Source of the DNA: Pseudisothecium myosuroides
Lineage: Eukaryota; Streptophyta; Bryopsida; Hypnales; Lembophyllaceae
Assembly: GCA_951799445.1 (NCBI GenBank)
Contig: OX637293.1
Location: forward strand, 8,184,001-8,248,000
DNA length: 64,000 nt
Direction of reading: 5' to 3'
Below the pieces are notes generated by a model that did no database searches, was not told the origin of the DNA, and saw only the letters and a program-made list of their open reading frames with translations. Shown piece after piece: positions 22,353-32,194 of this stretch (position 1 is its first letter; each line of letters opens with the position of its first letter). The position numbers and the translations under genes are program-made.

Positions 22353-24488
22353 CAAAATAGGAGCACTATGAGTTCATTGAAATCCATGACTATCACTTTC
22401 CTATAGAATGAAGAAAACTGTTCAACCTCCACGATTATTTGAAGTGTTGCCAAAACTTAAGAAAAACTATTTAATAAGTGCCACATAAATGGGCAATTTC
22501 GTGAAAATGGCGGTATTCCAAGTGCCACTTTGACAGTGTGCCATTTTCACCATCCAAGACAGATATAGATTTCAAAACGGCCGTTCTGAACCATCTAGGA
22601 TAGGTACAGATTTCAGAATGGCCGTTCTGAACTGTTTTCATGCCATTTAAAAAAAATATCGCCATTTTAACGAAATTGCCCATATAACTACTCTATAATT
22701 AGTAAAAAATGAACTTCCAAACCAACCTTTGGCCAATTTTAAATCAATTATTCCACAAAAATGTGGAGAAGGTGATCTCGGACTACGGTATTCTTGGTAC
22801 TTAATGTGTCACGGAGGATATTCCATTGGCCCCGATTGGACGAGACCCCGAAATCCGCTGTTCCAAACGGCTGTTGTGTAAAAGTAAGTGGAATTGATCT
22901 TTACTTTTCAAAGCATTTGAAGATGACATTCCTTGTGCACGTGACAGGCGAAACTTCTCACAATGTTGAGTGGCGGTGATTTGTGGTTTTGTTTTCCACG
23001 CTTCCATCAGTCCACTTGATCTGGCCGGCCACGGTAGTCTGAAGACAAAATGTGGAAGGTAAGGAAGGTAAGAGCACTCATAATCGACTCTTATAGCAAC
23101 TGAGTATCATTACTATTACTTAACATAAATTGATCGTATTGGTAATGGTAATGAAAGAGGTTTCCAATGCATTTTAGCACGCATTATATATTTGGACCAG
23201 TAATGTTAATACAGTACAGAAGACACTTTTGGGTATAAAGTGTGTATGTCCATTATCACCACTAAGTATCCAAAATGCGACACCTACATATGGATCAAAA
23301 AGTTTCACTAAAACCTAGATATTGATCACGAAGAGATGTACTCAATCATAACATGAGAACCTACAAGAGTCTAATTGTCAATTTTGGGTACACCAAAAAA
23401 CAGCAGTTGGAAAATTCGTAACTACAGGACTGTAACTGCGGGTCGACGTTGATGCAAGCTCACAACAGAAATTATAATGATACTCAGGTGATCACTCCTA
23501 AGGGATACTTTAACGATACTTTAAGGGTTAATCCCTAAAGTTCAAAATAGGGGCACTATGAGTTCATTGAAATCCATGACTATCACTTTCCTATGGAATG
23601 AAGAAAACCGTTCAACCTCCACGATTATTTGAAGTGTTGCCAAAACTTAAGAAAAACTATTTAATAAGTGCCAAATAACTACTCTGTAATTGGTAAAAAA
23701 AATGAACTTCCAAACCAACCTTTGCAATTTTAAATAATCATTCGGCAAAAATGTGCTGAAGGTGTTCTCGGACTACGGTATTCTTGGTACTTATGTGTCA
23801 CGGAGGATATTCCATTGGCCCCGATTGGACGAGACCCCGAAATCCGCTGTTCCAAACGGCTGTTGTGTAAAAGTAAGTGGAATTGATCTTTACTTTTCAA
23901 AGCATTTGAAGATTACATTCCTTGTGCACATGATGGTCGAAACTTCTCCAATCTCCTTAAAGTCAGCACAATGTTGAGTGGCGGTGGTTTGTGGTTTTGT
24001 TTTCCACGCTTCCATCAGTCCACGTGATCTGGCCGGCCACGGTAGTCTGAAGACAAAATGTGGAAGGTAAGGAAGGTAAGAGCGCTCATAATCGTCATTG
24101 ATAGCAACTGAGTATCATTACTATTAACATAAATTGAATGTATTGGTAATGAAAGAGGTTTCCAATGCATTTTAGCATCCATTATTTGGACCTGTATTGC
24201 TAATACAAAAGACACTTTAGTGGGTATAAAGTATGTGTGTCCATTATCATCACTATCCAAAATGCAACACCTACATATGGATCAAAAAGTTTCATCAAAA
24301 GTTAGATATTGATCACCAAAAGATGTACACAATCATAACATGAGAGCCTACAAGAGTCTAATTGTCAATTTTGAATACACCAAGAAACAACACTTGGAAA
24401 ATTCGTAACTACAAGACTGTAACTGCGGGTCGACGTTGATGCAGGCTCACAACAGAAATTAAAACGATACTCAGGTGATCATTCCTAA
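22353..24488. repeat. Tandem duplication of a ~0.95-kb block
   Basis: Copy 1 (22353-23501) and copy 2 (23543-24488) are highly similar over their whole length, from AAAATAGG.GCACTATGAG to CAGGTGATCA.TCCTAA. Removing the 195-bp MITE and its 4-bp duplication from copy 1 leaves about 950 bp, against 946 bp for copy 2. The 41 bp between copies holds CTTTAAGGG-TTAA-TCCCTAAAG, a junction of TTAA element ends. Short frames in the block (22794-22979, 23753-23977) are the same chance ORF in both copies. No gene is recognised. Confidence 0.9.
22489..22683. mobile_element. 195-bp MITE with 4-bp TSD ATAA
   Basis: The left end ATGGGCAATTTCGTGAAAAT and the right end on the other strand ATGGGCAATTTCGTTAAAAT form the inverted repeat, continuing GGCG. 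ATAA flanks both sides (22485-22488 and 22684-22687). The second tandem copy of the surrounding block has the uninterrupted site GTGCCAAATAACTACTC (23669-23685) with a single ATAA, which proves both ends. The interior holds two ~60-bp subrepeats centred on GGCCGTTCTGAAC. Confidence 0.95.
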
Positions 24489-25439
24489 TTCCAGTCTCAA
24501 CGCCAATTCAATTTACACCACTCAAATTCAGATCACAAGCTGGATCAAGATGAGCTAGATGCTTCTCAATTCACCAATTTCACGATACTTTGGCACTTTT
24601 CAAGGCATACGGGCGGCCTCAAACGTACATCTACTCTAGACCTAAAATTTGGAGCCTTGCTTGAGTAGCTAGCTAGATGAATATCACGATTGTTGCTTGG
24701 CACCCAGAATAGTGCTCCGTACCATTTAAATGCATGAAATTGATGATCACTTGGAAGTGCGTGCCATAACCTTCCTCAGTGTGAATCCATATATAATTAA
24801 TCACCTGGCAGTTCAGAATCTAGTGCCCAGCTTGCACAACGTAAAGAACTTTATCTTGAGGCGAGGGCTTTCCAGTCTGCAGAAATTAGAGGATCACCAC
24901 TACGTCTGTACCACCTTCAACATGCATAACGAATTTAACACACGACTGCAAGGACAGTCGATCCCCCATCTACGCAATTTGCATGTTGTCCTGTTTCGTT
25001 GCCAGCTAGCTCGCCTTGACAGAAGTGCCGAAATAGAATCTCTTATCAACCATGATCCTCTAGCTCGTAGGATTGTATTTATTTAATTTGTGGACAAAGA
25101 GAATCTAGATTGTTTCACTTTCCATCGGATCTACGCACAGGACCACCACTTCGTCAATCACTCGCTTGGACGTGCGTTCCTAAAAAACTGTATTGATATG
25201 GGGGGACTGTCAACTTCACGTTCGTAACGTTCATTAATAGGCTTCCACCCATGCATGACAGTTTGGTATAATTAGTCAGTATCTCGTTCGGTTGCAGTCT
25301 TGCAGAGTGCAGGCGATTGGTTTCCATGGACGAGTTTACTATTTTACAGATGATGCCAAGTCGAAGTGTTGCAAGGCAACTGTGTCACGTTCTAGTTGAC
25401 CAATTTGTAAATAATCCTTTTTGCTCAATCGGTATCATG
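24489..25439. other. Intergenic, one unassigned 118-codon frame
   Basis: This stretch has a more mixed base composition than its surroundings. An ATG-started frame at 24730-25086 (118 codons) encodes no family that I recognise and has no homologue elsewhere in the window. It may be a gene relic or chance. Confidence 0.35.
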
Positions 25440-25443
25440 TTAA

Positions 25444-26485
25444 CCCCTAAATGTCCAAGATTCATTTTCTTGATTTTGGAAGTCATTTTGGAACTTCTAG
25501 ATCAGAAGCTCTGAGAGTGATCAGAAAAGCGAAAACAAAATTGTAACCGTAGGATCTTGAGCTTCAAAACTTGTAGATGGCTTTCCAAAAAAAAATCAGA
25601 AGAAATAGCCGCATGGATGTTGAGATATTTGTGAATGAATGTGGACGAGTTATGAAATTTTAATCTTTTTTTTAGCTGCCCGAAATTTCTAATGCCAAAA
25701 TCACAATCTTGAAGTTAGGAATTGGGGGGAAACCACCTATCATGATGTAATACTTGTTGTTGTTATTAGAAAACCACTAATCCCTCTTGCAAATCTTTGA
25801 CAACAACTTCACAAATTAGCCTGCATTGCAACACTGCAAGATCATACAAAGGGAAATTGCAACTCAATTTATCAGCAACAAACAATTGGAAACAAAGAAA
25901 AATTCAACGGTGGATGCATAGTACTTCCCATAGCAATCATGGTGTGATTGAAATCAGCACAAAAATGCATCTAGATTTTCTTTGATGAAGAAATTTCACA
26001 ATACAGGACTTCACTGCCCAAATGAGCTCTCGCCCAACTTTGAAAATGGGTTTCTGTCAACCCATTGTCCACCCCCAACGTTCCCAACCGCGTTCCCATC
26101 ATGCCATGCACTTGAAGCAGATCCTCGGAACTTCTCATTGGACCACTGTGAACTATGTTTGGAACTTTTACTTTTGTCAGAGAGGCCGGTTACAGTTCAT
26201 GATCGTGAACCCCGTTTTCGAACCCGCTGCCCATTCACGTGACGTGGCTGAGTTTTATAGGCAATTGAGTGGCACTTTTCAGTGTACAACAGGTATGGTG
26301 GCAATTGAGCCTTCATAAAAAAAAATTGGAATGTGGTATGGAGAAAATTTAAATTCAGCATTGAAGTAGACTTCATCCCGCAGCTTTTTAAAAAAAAAAC
26401 CCCGTCAAAACATTAAAATCTCTACCTTCAGCGTGGTCTGAAAGTTTTCCAAACACCACATTTGGGTGCCTTGGGCATTTAGGGT
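25444..26485 (+). mobile_element. TTAA-family element, ~1.04 kb, probable
   Basis: TTAA (25440-25443) precedes CCCCTAAATGTCCAAGATT. A matching end, CCCTAAATGCCCAAGG on the other strand, sits at about 26470-26484 next to TTTAA. The landmark GTAACCGTAGGATCTTGAGC is at about 25543, and CTGCCCGAAATTTC at about 25677. The right half (25980-26300) has a different composition and two overlapping frames of no known family, so it may contain captured sequence. Confidence 0.6.
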
Positions 26486-26677
26486 TTAATAAGAGCATCC
26501 CATTGCCACACGCCGAAGCCGCAATACTCTATACGTTCTGCACCATTGATCTTCTGATACTGAAGAAGATCAATTGTGCAAAACCTTTAAAGTGTTGCTT
26601 CACCGTGTTGCAGTGGGGCTGCTCTAAGTCTTTGAAACATAGAATGGTGGGGGTTCATGAACTCTGAGCACTTTTAA

Positions 26678-27863
26678 CCCTAAATGCCCAGAGATACCAA
26701 ATTTTGGTGTTGACTAAACTTTGAAATTAAATAAAATATTATCAAAATACTATTTTTAGTAGTTTGTATTTTTTGAAAAAATGTTTTTGAAGTTTAATTT
26801 TAGCATCAAAAATCCAATTTTGAAAATGAATGTGATTATGATTGTTCTATTCAAGATTTTGTGCAAGGTTGTCCATTGCAAATCTTGATTTTCTAGTATT
26901 GAGGGCTCTTGGAAATAAGGGCCGTTTACACTAGGGCAAGACTAAGGACTAGAAGCATTCCAAGGTACCCCACTTTGTTAGATGTGTTAGATGTGAGTTA
27001 TGTGGCCATGCAAAGCAAAGAGTACAAGACAAAAAAATGGTAATAGCACTTTGCATGGTCTTGGTATAAATCCAAGGAGACCTTAGCTAGGCCATATCTA
27101 TTTATTATTAGATCTAACGTTGTCAACCGCAAGATCAATTAAATAAACAAAATCTATGGTTGTTAGGTTTTAGTATGTCTTAGTCTCTTAGAAATCCGTT
27201 AGGCCTACCTTAAAGAGGTGGTCAAGAAAAAAACTCTTAAAACCCAAGAAAACATTATCTACTTTGACTATGTACAAATTCAAATATATTTCTCATCCAT
27301 GAAAAATGGCATGGGCCATGGCCAAAGTATAAATCTAACTTGGACTATGCCAATCTCTCCACCGATCCCTACTTTGATAATTCAAGAAGACCTTTGGTTT
27401 GGCCTTGGTGGAAACCGGCCTTGAGCCTCAAATACACTAGATCTTGGAGAAAAAATCACATTAGAAATTCATTTAAAAAAATTGTAGAGTAGGTTTTGCC
27501 AAGTTTGTGGAATACTGCCATTTTAATGAAATTTCCCTTGAAGCTACAAATTGATTGGGGTTATACATGTTATGTCCTTTAACCTTATAGTTTTTTTGTG
27601 ACCAATTTTTCAAATTTGACAATTAAAAAGAAGATTGAAAGACTTCAAGTCACTTTCATAACTTTAATACCTTTATGATCAAACATTATAATCTTTCAAT
27701 CCATAAGTATTATTGTTGTGTTTTCTTTTCCTATGTGATCTTTGACATGTGTAATTTGAATTTATACAGTTACAATATTAAAATTTTTTATCAAAATGTT
27801 GGCTTCTTGTTCAATTTAGAGCAAATTCCAAGAAGCTCAAAAATGGTCTTGAGCATTTAAGGT
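26678..27863. mobile_element. Possible TTAA-family element, ~1.19 kb
   Basis: TTAA (26674-26677) precedes CCCTAAATGCCCAGAGATAC. The other end reads CCTTAAATGCTCAAG on the opposite strand, next to TTAA (27864-27867). The usual internal landmark AACCGTAGGATC is not found, so the assignment rests on the ends only. A lone end of the ATGG-type MITE lies inside at 27508-27537. Confidence 0.45.
27508..27537. mobile_element. Solo end of ATGG-type MITE
   Basis: GGAATACTGCCATTTTAATG continuing AAATTTCCC matches the right end of the MITEs at 49180-49489 and 22489-22683. No partner end was found nearby, so this is a truncated copy. Confidence 0.6.
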
Positions 27864-27987
27864 TTAAATTGGCAACTTTGATAGAATAGTGGAGTTTCAT
27901 GAACTCTAAGCACTTTTAAGGGTGCAAGACCTTAAATGGAAATCTATACTAATCCTACTTTTTAGAGCTTGGTGAATATGAATGTAT

Positions 27988-29671
27988 GAGTGACTGCAAG
28001 AAACACTTGTACTATTTGTTGCGTTTTTCATTTTTTGGACTTTTAGTACTTTCTGTACTATGAATCACCTTGACTACTATTGAAGGCACGGAACATAAAA
28101 TTTGAATGGTCAATTGGATTTCAAATTTACTATTCTGACAACATGTGATGTTCATCATTGGATGACAAAAATGGATGGAAATACTTAATTTGCTATTAAA
28201 AAACAATTTACATTGGCAGATAGAAGGTATTACAAGCCCCAACAATATTATTGAGTCTTTTTGTGTACCCTAAAGTACTATTTTGAACCACATACTACAA
28301 TTTACCTTAGAAAATGAGACTTTCATGTTTCTATTTTTGAAAATTAGGAAATGAGTTTGAAAATTTATTTTAAAAATGGCCATTGTTGCCGACTAAGAAC
28401 AAAGTAGGAAGATCAAAGTTAGAAGGGTGATTGCAAGAAACACTTGTACTATTTGTTGCGTTTTGCATTTTTGGACTTTTAGTACTTTTTGTACTATGAG
28501 TCACCTTCAGTACTATTGAAGGCATAGAACATAAAATTTGAATGGTCAATTGGATTTCAAATTTACTATTCTGACAACACGTGATGTACATCATTATATG
28601 ACAAATATGGATGGAAATACTTAATTTGCCATTAAAAAAACAATTTAAATTGACAAATAGAAGGTATTACAAGCCCCTACAGTACTATTGAGTCTTTCTG
28701 TGTACTCTAAAGTACTATTTTGAGCCACATGCTACAATTTACCCTAGAAAATGAGACTTTCACGTTTCTATTTTTGAAAACTAGAAAATGAGTTTGAAAA
28801 AATTATTTAAAAAATGGCCATTGTTGCCGACTAAGAACAAAGTAGGAAGACCAAAGTTAGAATTAAAAAAATATTTTTAATTCAACATAAATTCAACTTG
28901 AATATAGCACACTTTAAGCCAATATAAAATACATTTGAAAAATGTTTTTGAAAATCCCTCTTTTGAGAAGGTGTATTTCTATTAGAAGAACTAGCCTACC
29001 AAATTTGATGATGTAATTCTTCAAAAAAGGTACTTGATAGTACTAAAACCCACCAAAACTGCAAGTGTGACATATATCCAAAATTTAGTTTCACCTATTA
29101 AATTAATTTTGAAAAAATTGAAATAATTCAAGTGCATTTTCTATTGCTATAGGAAGCTTGCTTTTGAATTTCATGTTCATTCAATCATTTTTGCAATACT
29201 AATGGCACAAAACAACTTCCACATTGAACGTGTGACGGAAAATAGTACAGGTGTTTCTTGCAATCACCCAGAACTAAAAAACCATTTTTAATTCAACATA
29301 AATTCAACCTGAATATAGCACACTTTAGGCCAATTTAAAACACACTTGAAAAATGTTTTTGGAAATCCCTCTCCTAAGAAGGTGTATTTCTATTAGAAGA
29401 GCTAGCCTACCAAATTTGATGATGTAACTCTTCAAAAAAGGTACTCAATAGTACTAAAAACCACCAAAACCGCATGTGTGACATATATTCAAATTTCAGT
29501 TTCACCTATTAAATTAATTTTGAAATAATTCAAGTGCATTTTCTATTGCTATAGAAAGCTTGATTTTGAATTTCATGTTCATTCAATCATTTTTGCAATA
29601 CTTATGGCACAAAACAACTTTCGCATTGAATGTGTGACAAAAAATAGTACAGGTGTTTCTTGCAATCACCC
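27988..29671. mobile_element. Outer GGGT-TIR element, split by a copy of itself
   Basis: The left end is GAGTGACTGCAAGAAACACT and the right end on the other strand is GGGTGATTGCAAGAAACACC. GTAT flanks both sides (27984-27987 and 29672-29675). The element is interrupted after 28424 by a second element of the same family. Taking out the inner copy and one AGAA restores an ~835-bp sequence whose join (AAGTTAGAACTAAAAAA) matches the inner copy's own internal sequence AAGTTAGAATTAAAAAAA. No transposase is encoded. Confidence 0.9.
28425..29269. mobile_element. Inner GGGT-TIR element, 845 bp, TSD AGAA
   Basis: GGGTGATTGCAAGAAACACT at the left and GGGTGATTGCAAGAAACACC on the other strand at the right form a terminal repeat of about 28 bp (continuing TGTACTATTT). 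AGAA flanks both sides (28421-28424 and 29270-29273). It is inserted near the middle of an older copy of the same family. Left halves (27988-28424 and 28425-28862) and right halves (28863-29269 and 29274-29671) are near-identical pairs. Confidence 0.92.
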
Positions 29672-29712
29672 GTATGTTATAATTTTTAACGTTGAGAACC
29701 TTGCCAATTTAA

Positions 29713-30647
29713 CTCCTAAAGGACCGTTGTTCCTTCGGGGGACAAATGCATTTTCAGGCAAGTACCTACGGGCTGAAATTTTCTCCTGATTTTTTGAAAC
29801 TTTTTTTGGAGCTTGAACAGCTGATTAGCTTCATAAGAATATAATTTTTTTCACAATCGGTGCCCATAAACAATAGTTATGACCAAATAAGCTCAAAACA
29901 GGGGACGGCGGGCAGCTCGGGCAGCAAAAAAAAATTGTCAAAAATTTGATTTTTTTTTTAATATATTTTTTTTCTCATAGATTATATTTTTGTCTATCTG
30001 GAAAGAGTTGATTCATTTCATTTGGATTTGGTATGAGAAAGTTATGGACGTTCTTGTTTTTCGGGCAGTTAGAGCATCTTCTTAAAAAAAATAACTTGTA
30101 GGATGCATTTCTGAATGCTCTTTTTGCAATTTTTCAAAAAAAAAAAATTCTCGTGGTTTAGTTTACTTGTTAGAACAATCTCACCATTGGGATTAGTGTA
30201 TTTCAATTCCATCCAAAATATATGAATATTTTAGATTTTCCTTCTATCTCATACCTACTTCTACTTAACAATTTTTTTAGGATTGATAATTAAGTTTTTT
30301 TGAATAATTTTTTTTTCCTCTAGACTCTCAACTCAATTCTCCACTATAAAGATTTAAAGCTCAAAACTCTGTAGTGCAAAAATTTTAAGTTATAAATGTT
30401 CAAAGTCAAAAAATCTAGTCCCACAATGTGCTGAAAAACTTGTTTTTTCCACTTTAAACACAAATATCTTGCAATCTGTGCGGTCAAAAATTCTGAATTT
30501 TTTTCCATACATTCTCATACTAGTTAGGTGTAAGATCCTACGGTTAGATGTGCAAAAAAAACATTTTTCAATTTTTTTTACTGTTTGTTATAAAAATGGC
30601 AGTTTTAAGTGTTTTTTGGCAGAAAAAAGGTCTCGGTCCTTTAGGGG
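29713..30647 (-). mobile_element. TTAA-flanked element, 935 bp
   Basis: TTAA lies at 29709-29712 and 30648-30651. Ends are CTCCTAAAGGACCGTTGTTC and, on the other strand, CCCCTAAAGGACCGAGACC. The landmark on the minus strand is CTAACCGTAGGATCTTACAC (about 30530), with CTTTCCAGATAGACAAAAAT near 30000. The interior is very similar to 31144-32077 and 2983-3889. Confidence 0.85.
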
Positions 30648-30754
30648 TTAAGGAAATTGATGATTTAATCCACCTATTTATTCAATCTTGAACGTATTAA
30701 CAATGACTCTTGGCAATAGGTGAAGTATTGGTAATCCATAACATTCTTAATCTG

Positions 30755-30955
30755 GAAAAGTCGGGCTGATTGTCACCATAGAAATCATCTTTTTTAGTAC
30801 CCTGTAAATCATTTGCTTAGAAAAACCCAAGAACATTCATTGGAGGTCAAACTATTGTGCAAGACAAGCTTCCATTTTAACACAAATTTCAAGGATGAAC
30901 ATCTGCACTTCTATCTTATATAGAATGATTCTATGCCATCCATTGGACACTTAGT
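30755..30955. repeat. Dispersed ~200-bp repeat, copy 2
   Basis: Collinear with 52428-52640: GGGCTGATTGTCACCAT, TACCCTGTAAATCATTTGCT, AACCCAAGAACATTCATTGG and ATATAGAATGATTCT are shared in order. The right part also matches 19340-19510. Confidence 0.65.
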
Positions 30956-31143
30956 ATCCGCAACAACATTGTTGGCGGTTTGGCTTTGCCTTCTTGAAAT
31001 GAAAGACACCACAAGCAATAACAAAACCAAAATTATATAATATAATATTAGAAAAAAAGTTCAAAACAAGTGTGACTAACAAACATCTTTACCTACCCCA
31101 ATTATCATGGAAGAGAATATTCTTCTTTTCAAGGGTAATTTAT

Positions 31144-32077
31144 CCCCTAAAAGCCCGTTGTCCCTTCGGGGGACAAATGCGTTTTTGGGCAAGTACCTAC
31201 GGGCTGAAATTGTGTTCTGATTTTTTGAATTTTTTTTGGAGATAGAAAAATTGATAAGCTTTGTGGGAATATAATTTTTTTCTCAATCGGTGCCCGGGGA
31301 AAAAAGTTATGACCAAATAAGCTGAAAGCAGGGGACGGGGGGCAGCCCGGGCAGCAAAAAAAAATGGACAAAAATTTGAATTTTTTTTTTTAAATATTTT
31401 TTTTCTCATAGATTATATTTTTGTCTATCTGGAAAGCTTTGATTCATTTCATTTGGATTTGTTATGAGGAAGTTATGGACATTCTTGTTTTTTGGGCAGT
31501 TAGAGCATCTTCTTGAAAAAAATAACTTGTAGGATTCATTTCGGAATGCATTTTTTGTAATTTTTCAATTTTTTTTTTTGGAATGGTTTAGTTTACTTGC
31601 TAGAACAATTTCACCATTGGGATTAGTGCATTTTAATTCCATCTAAAATATATGAATATTTTAGATTTTCCTTCTATCTTGTACCTACTTCTACTTAACA
31701 ATTTTTTTAAGAATGATAATTAAGTTTTTTCGAATTTTTTTTTTTATCATAGACTCTCAACTCAATTCTCCACTATAAAGATTTAAAGCTCAAAACGTTG
31801 TAGTGCAAAAATTTTAAGTTAAAAATGTTTAAAGTCAAAAAATCTGGTCTCGCAATGTGCTGAAAAACTTGTTTTTTCCACTTTAAACGCAGATATCTTG
31901 CAATCTGTGTGGTCAAAAATTCTGAAATTTTTTCCACACATTCTCATACCAATTAGGTGTAAGATCCTATAGTTAGATGTGAAAAAAAAAACAATTTTAA
32001 TTTTTTTTTACTTTTTGCTATAGAAATGGCAGTTTTCAGAGTTTTTTGGCAGAAAAAAGACCTTGGGCCTTTAGGGG
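31144..32077 (-). mobile_element. TTAA-family element flanked by TTAT, 934 bp
   Basis: Ends CCCCTAAAAGCCCGTTGTCC and, on the other strand, CCCCTAAAGGCCCAAGG fit the family, but both flanks are TTAT (31140-31143 and 32078-32081), not TTAA. The landmark on the minus strand is CTAACTATAGGATCTTACAC (about 31968). It is a close relative of 29713-30647. Confidence 0.83.
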
Positions 32078-32136
32078 TTATTTCATAATGCATATTTTGG
32101 TCACGAAGAGGAACCAAGTTTTATTTGAGCTAGACA

Positions 32137-32194
32137 GTCCACCAACTTAGCTAGAATTAGTCATAATGACTAATTCTAGCTAAGTTGGGTGGAC
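32137..32194. repeat. Near-perfect hairpin, ~27-bp stem
   Basis: GTCCACCAACTTAGCTAGAA continuing TTAGTCA is followed by a TAA loop and then by its complement, ending AGTTGGGTGGAC, with one mismatch or bulge. The arm length suits a tiny foldback element or a small-RNA-producing hairpin. No family or target duplication was identified. Confidence 0.75.

Noticed and set aside
22794..23977. Paired similar ORFs (22794-22979 and 23753-23977) as a small gene family
   Set aside because: They are the same chance frame copied by the tandem duplication; the frames end differently and match no family.
24730..25086. 118-codon ATG-started frame as a gene
   Set aside because: No recognisable family, no paralogue in the window, no splice or promoter context; a frame of this length is possible by chance in this more mixed-composition stretch.
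27988..29671. Simple tandem duplication of two blocks
   Set aside because: The 4-bp duplications AGAA and GTAT and the restored join show nested insertion, which explains the L-L-R-R order fully.
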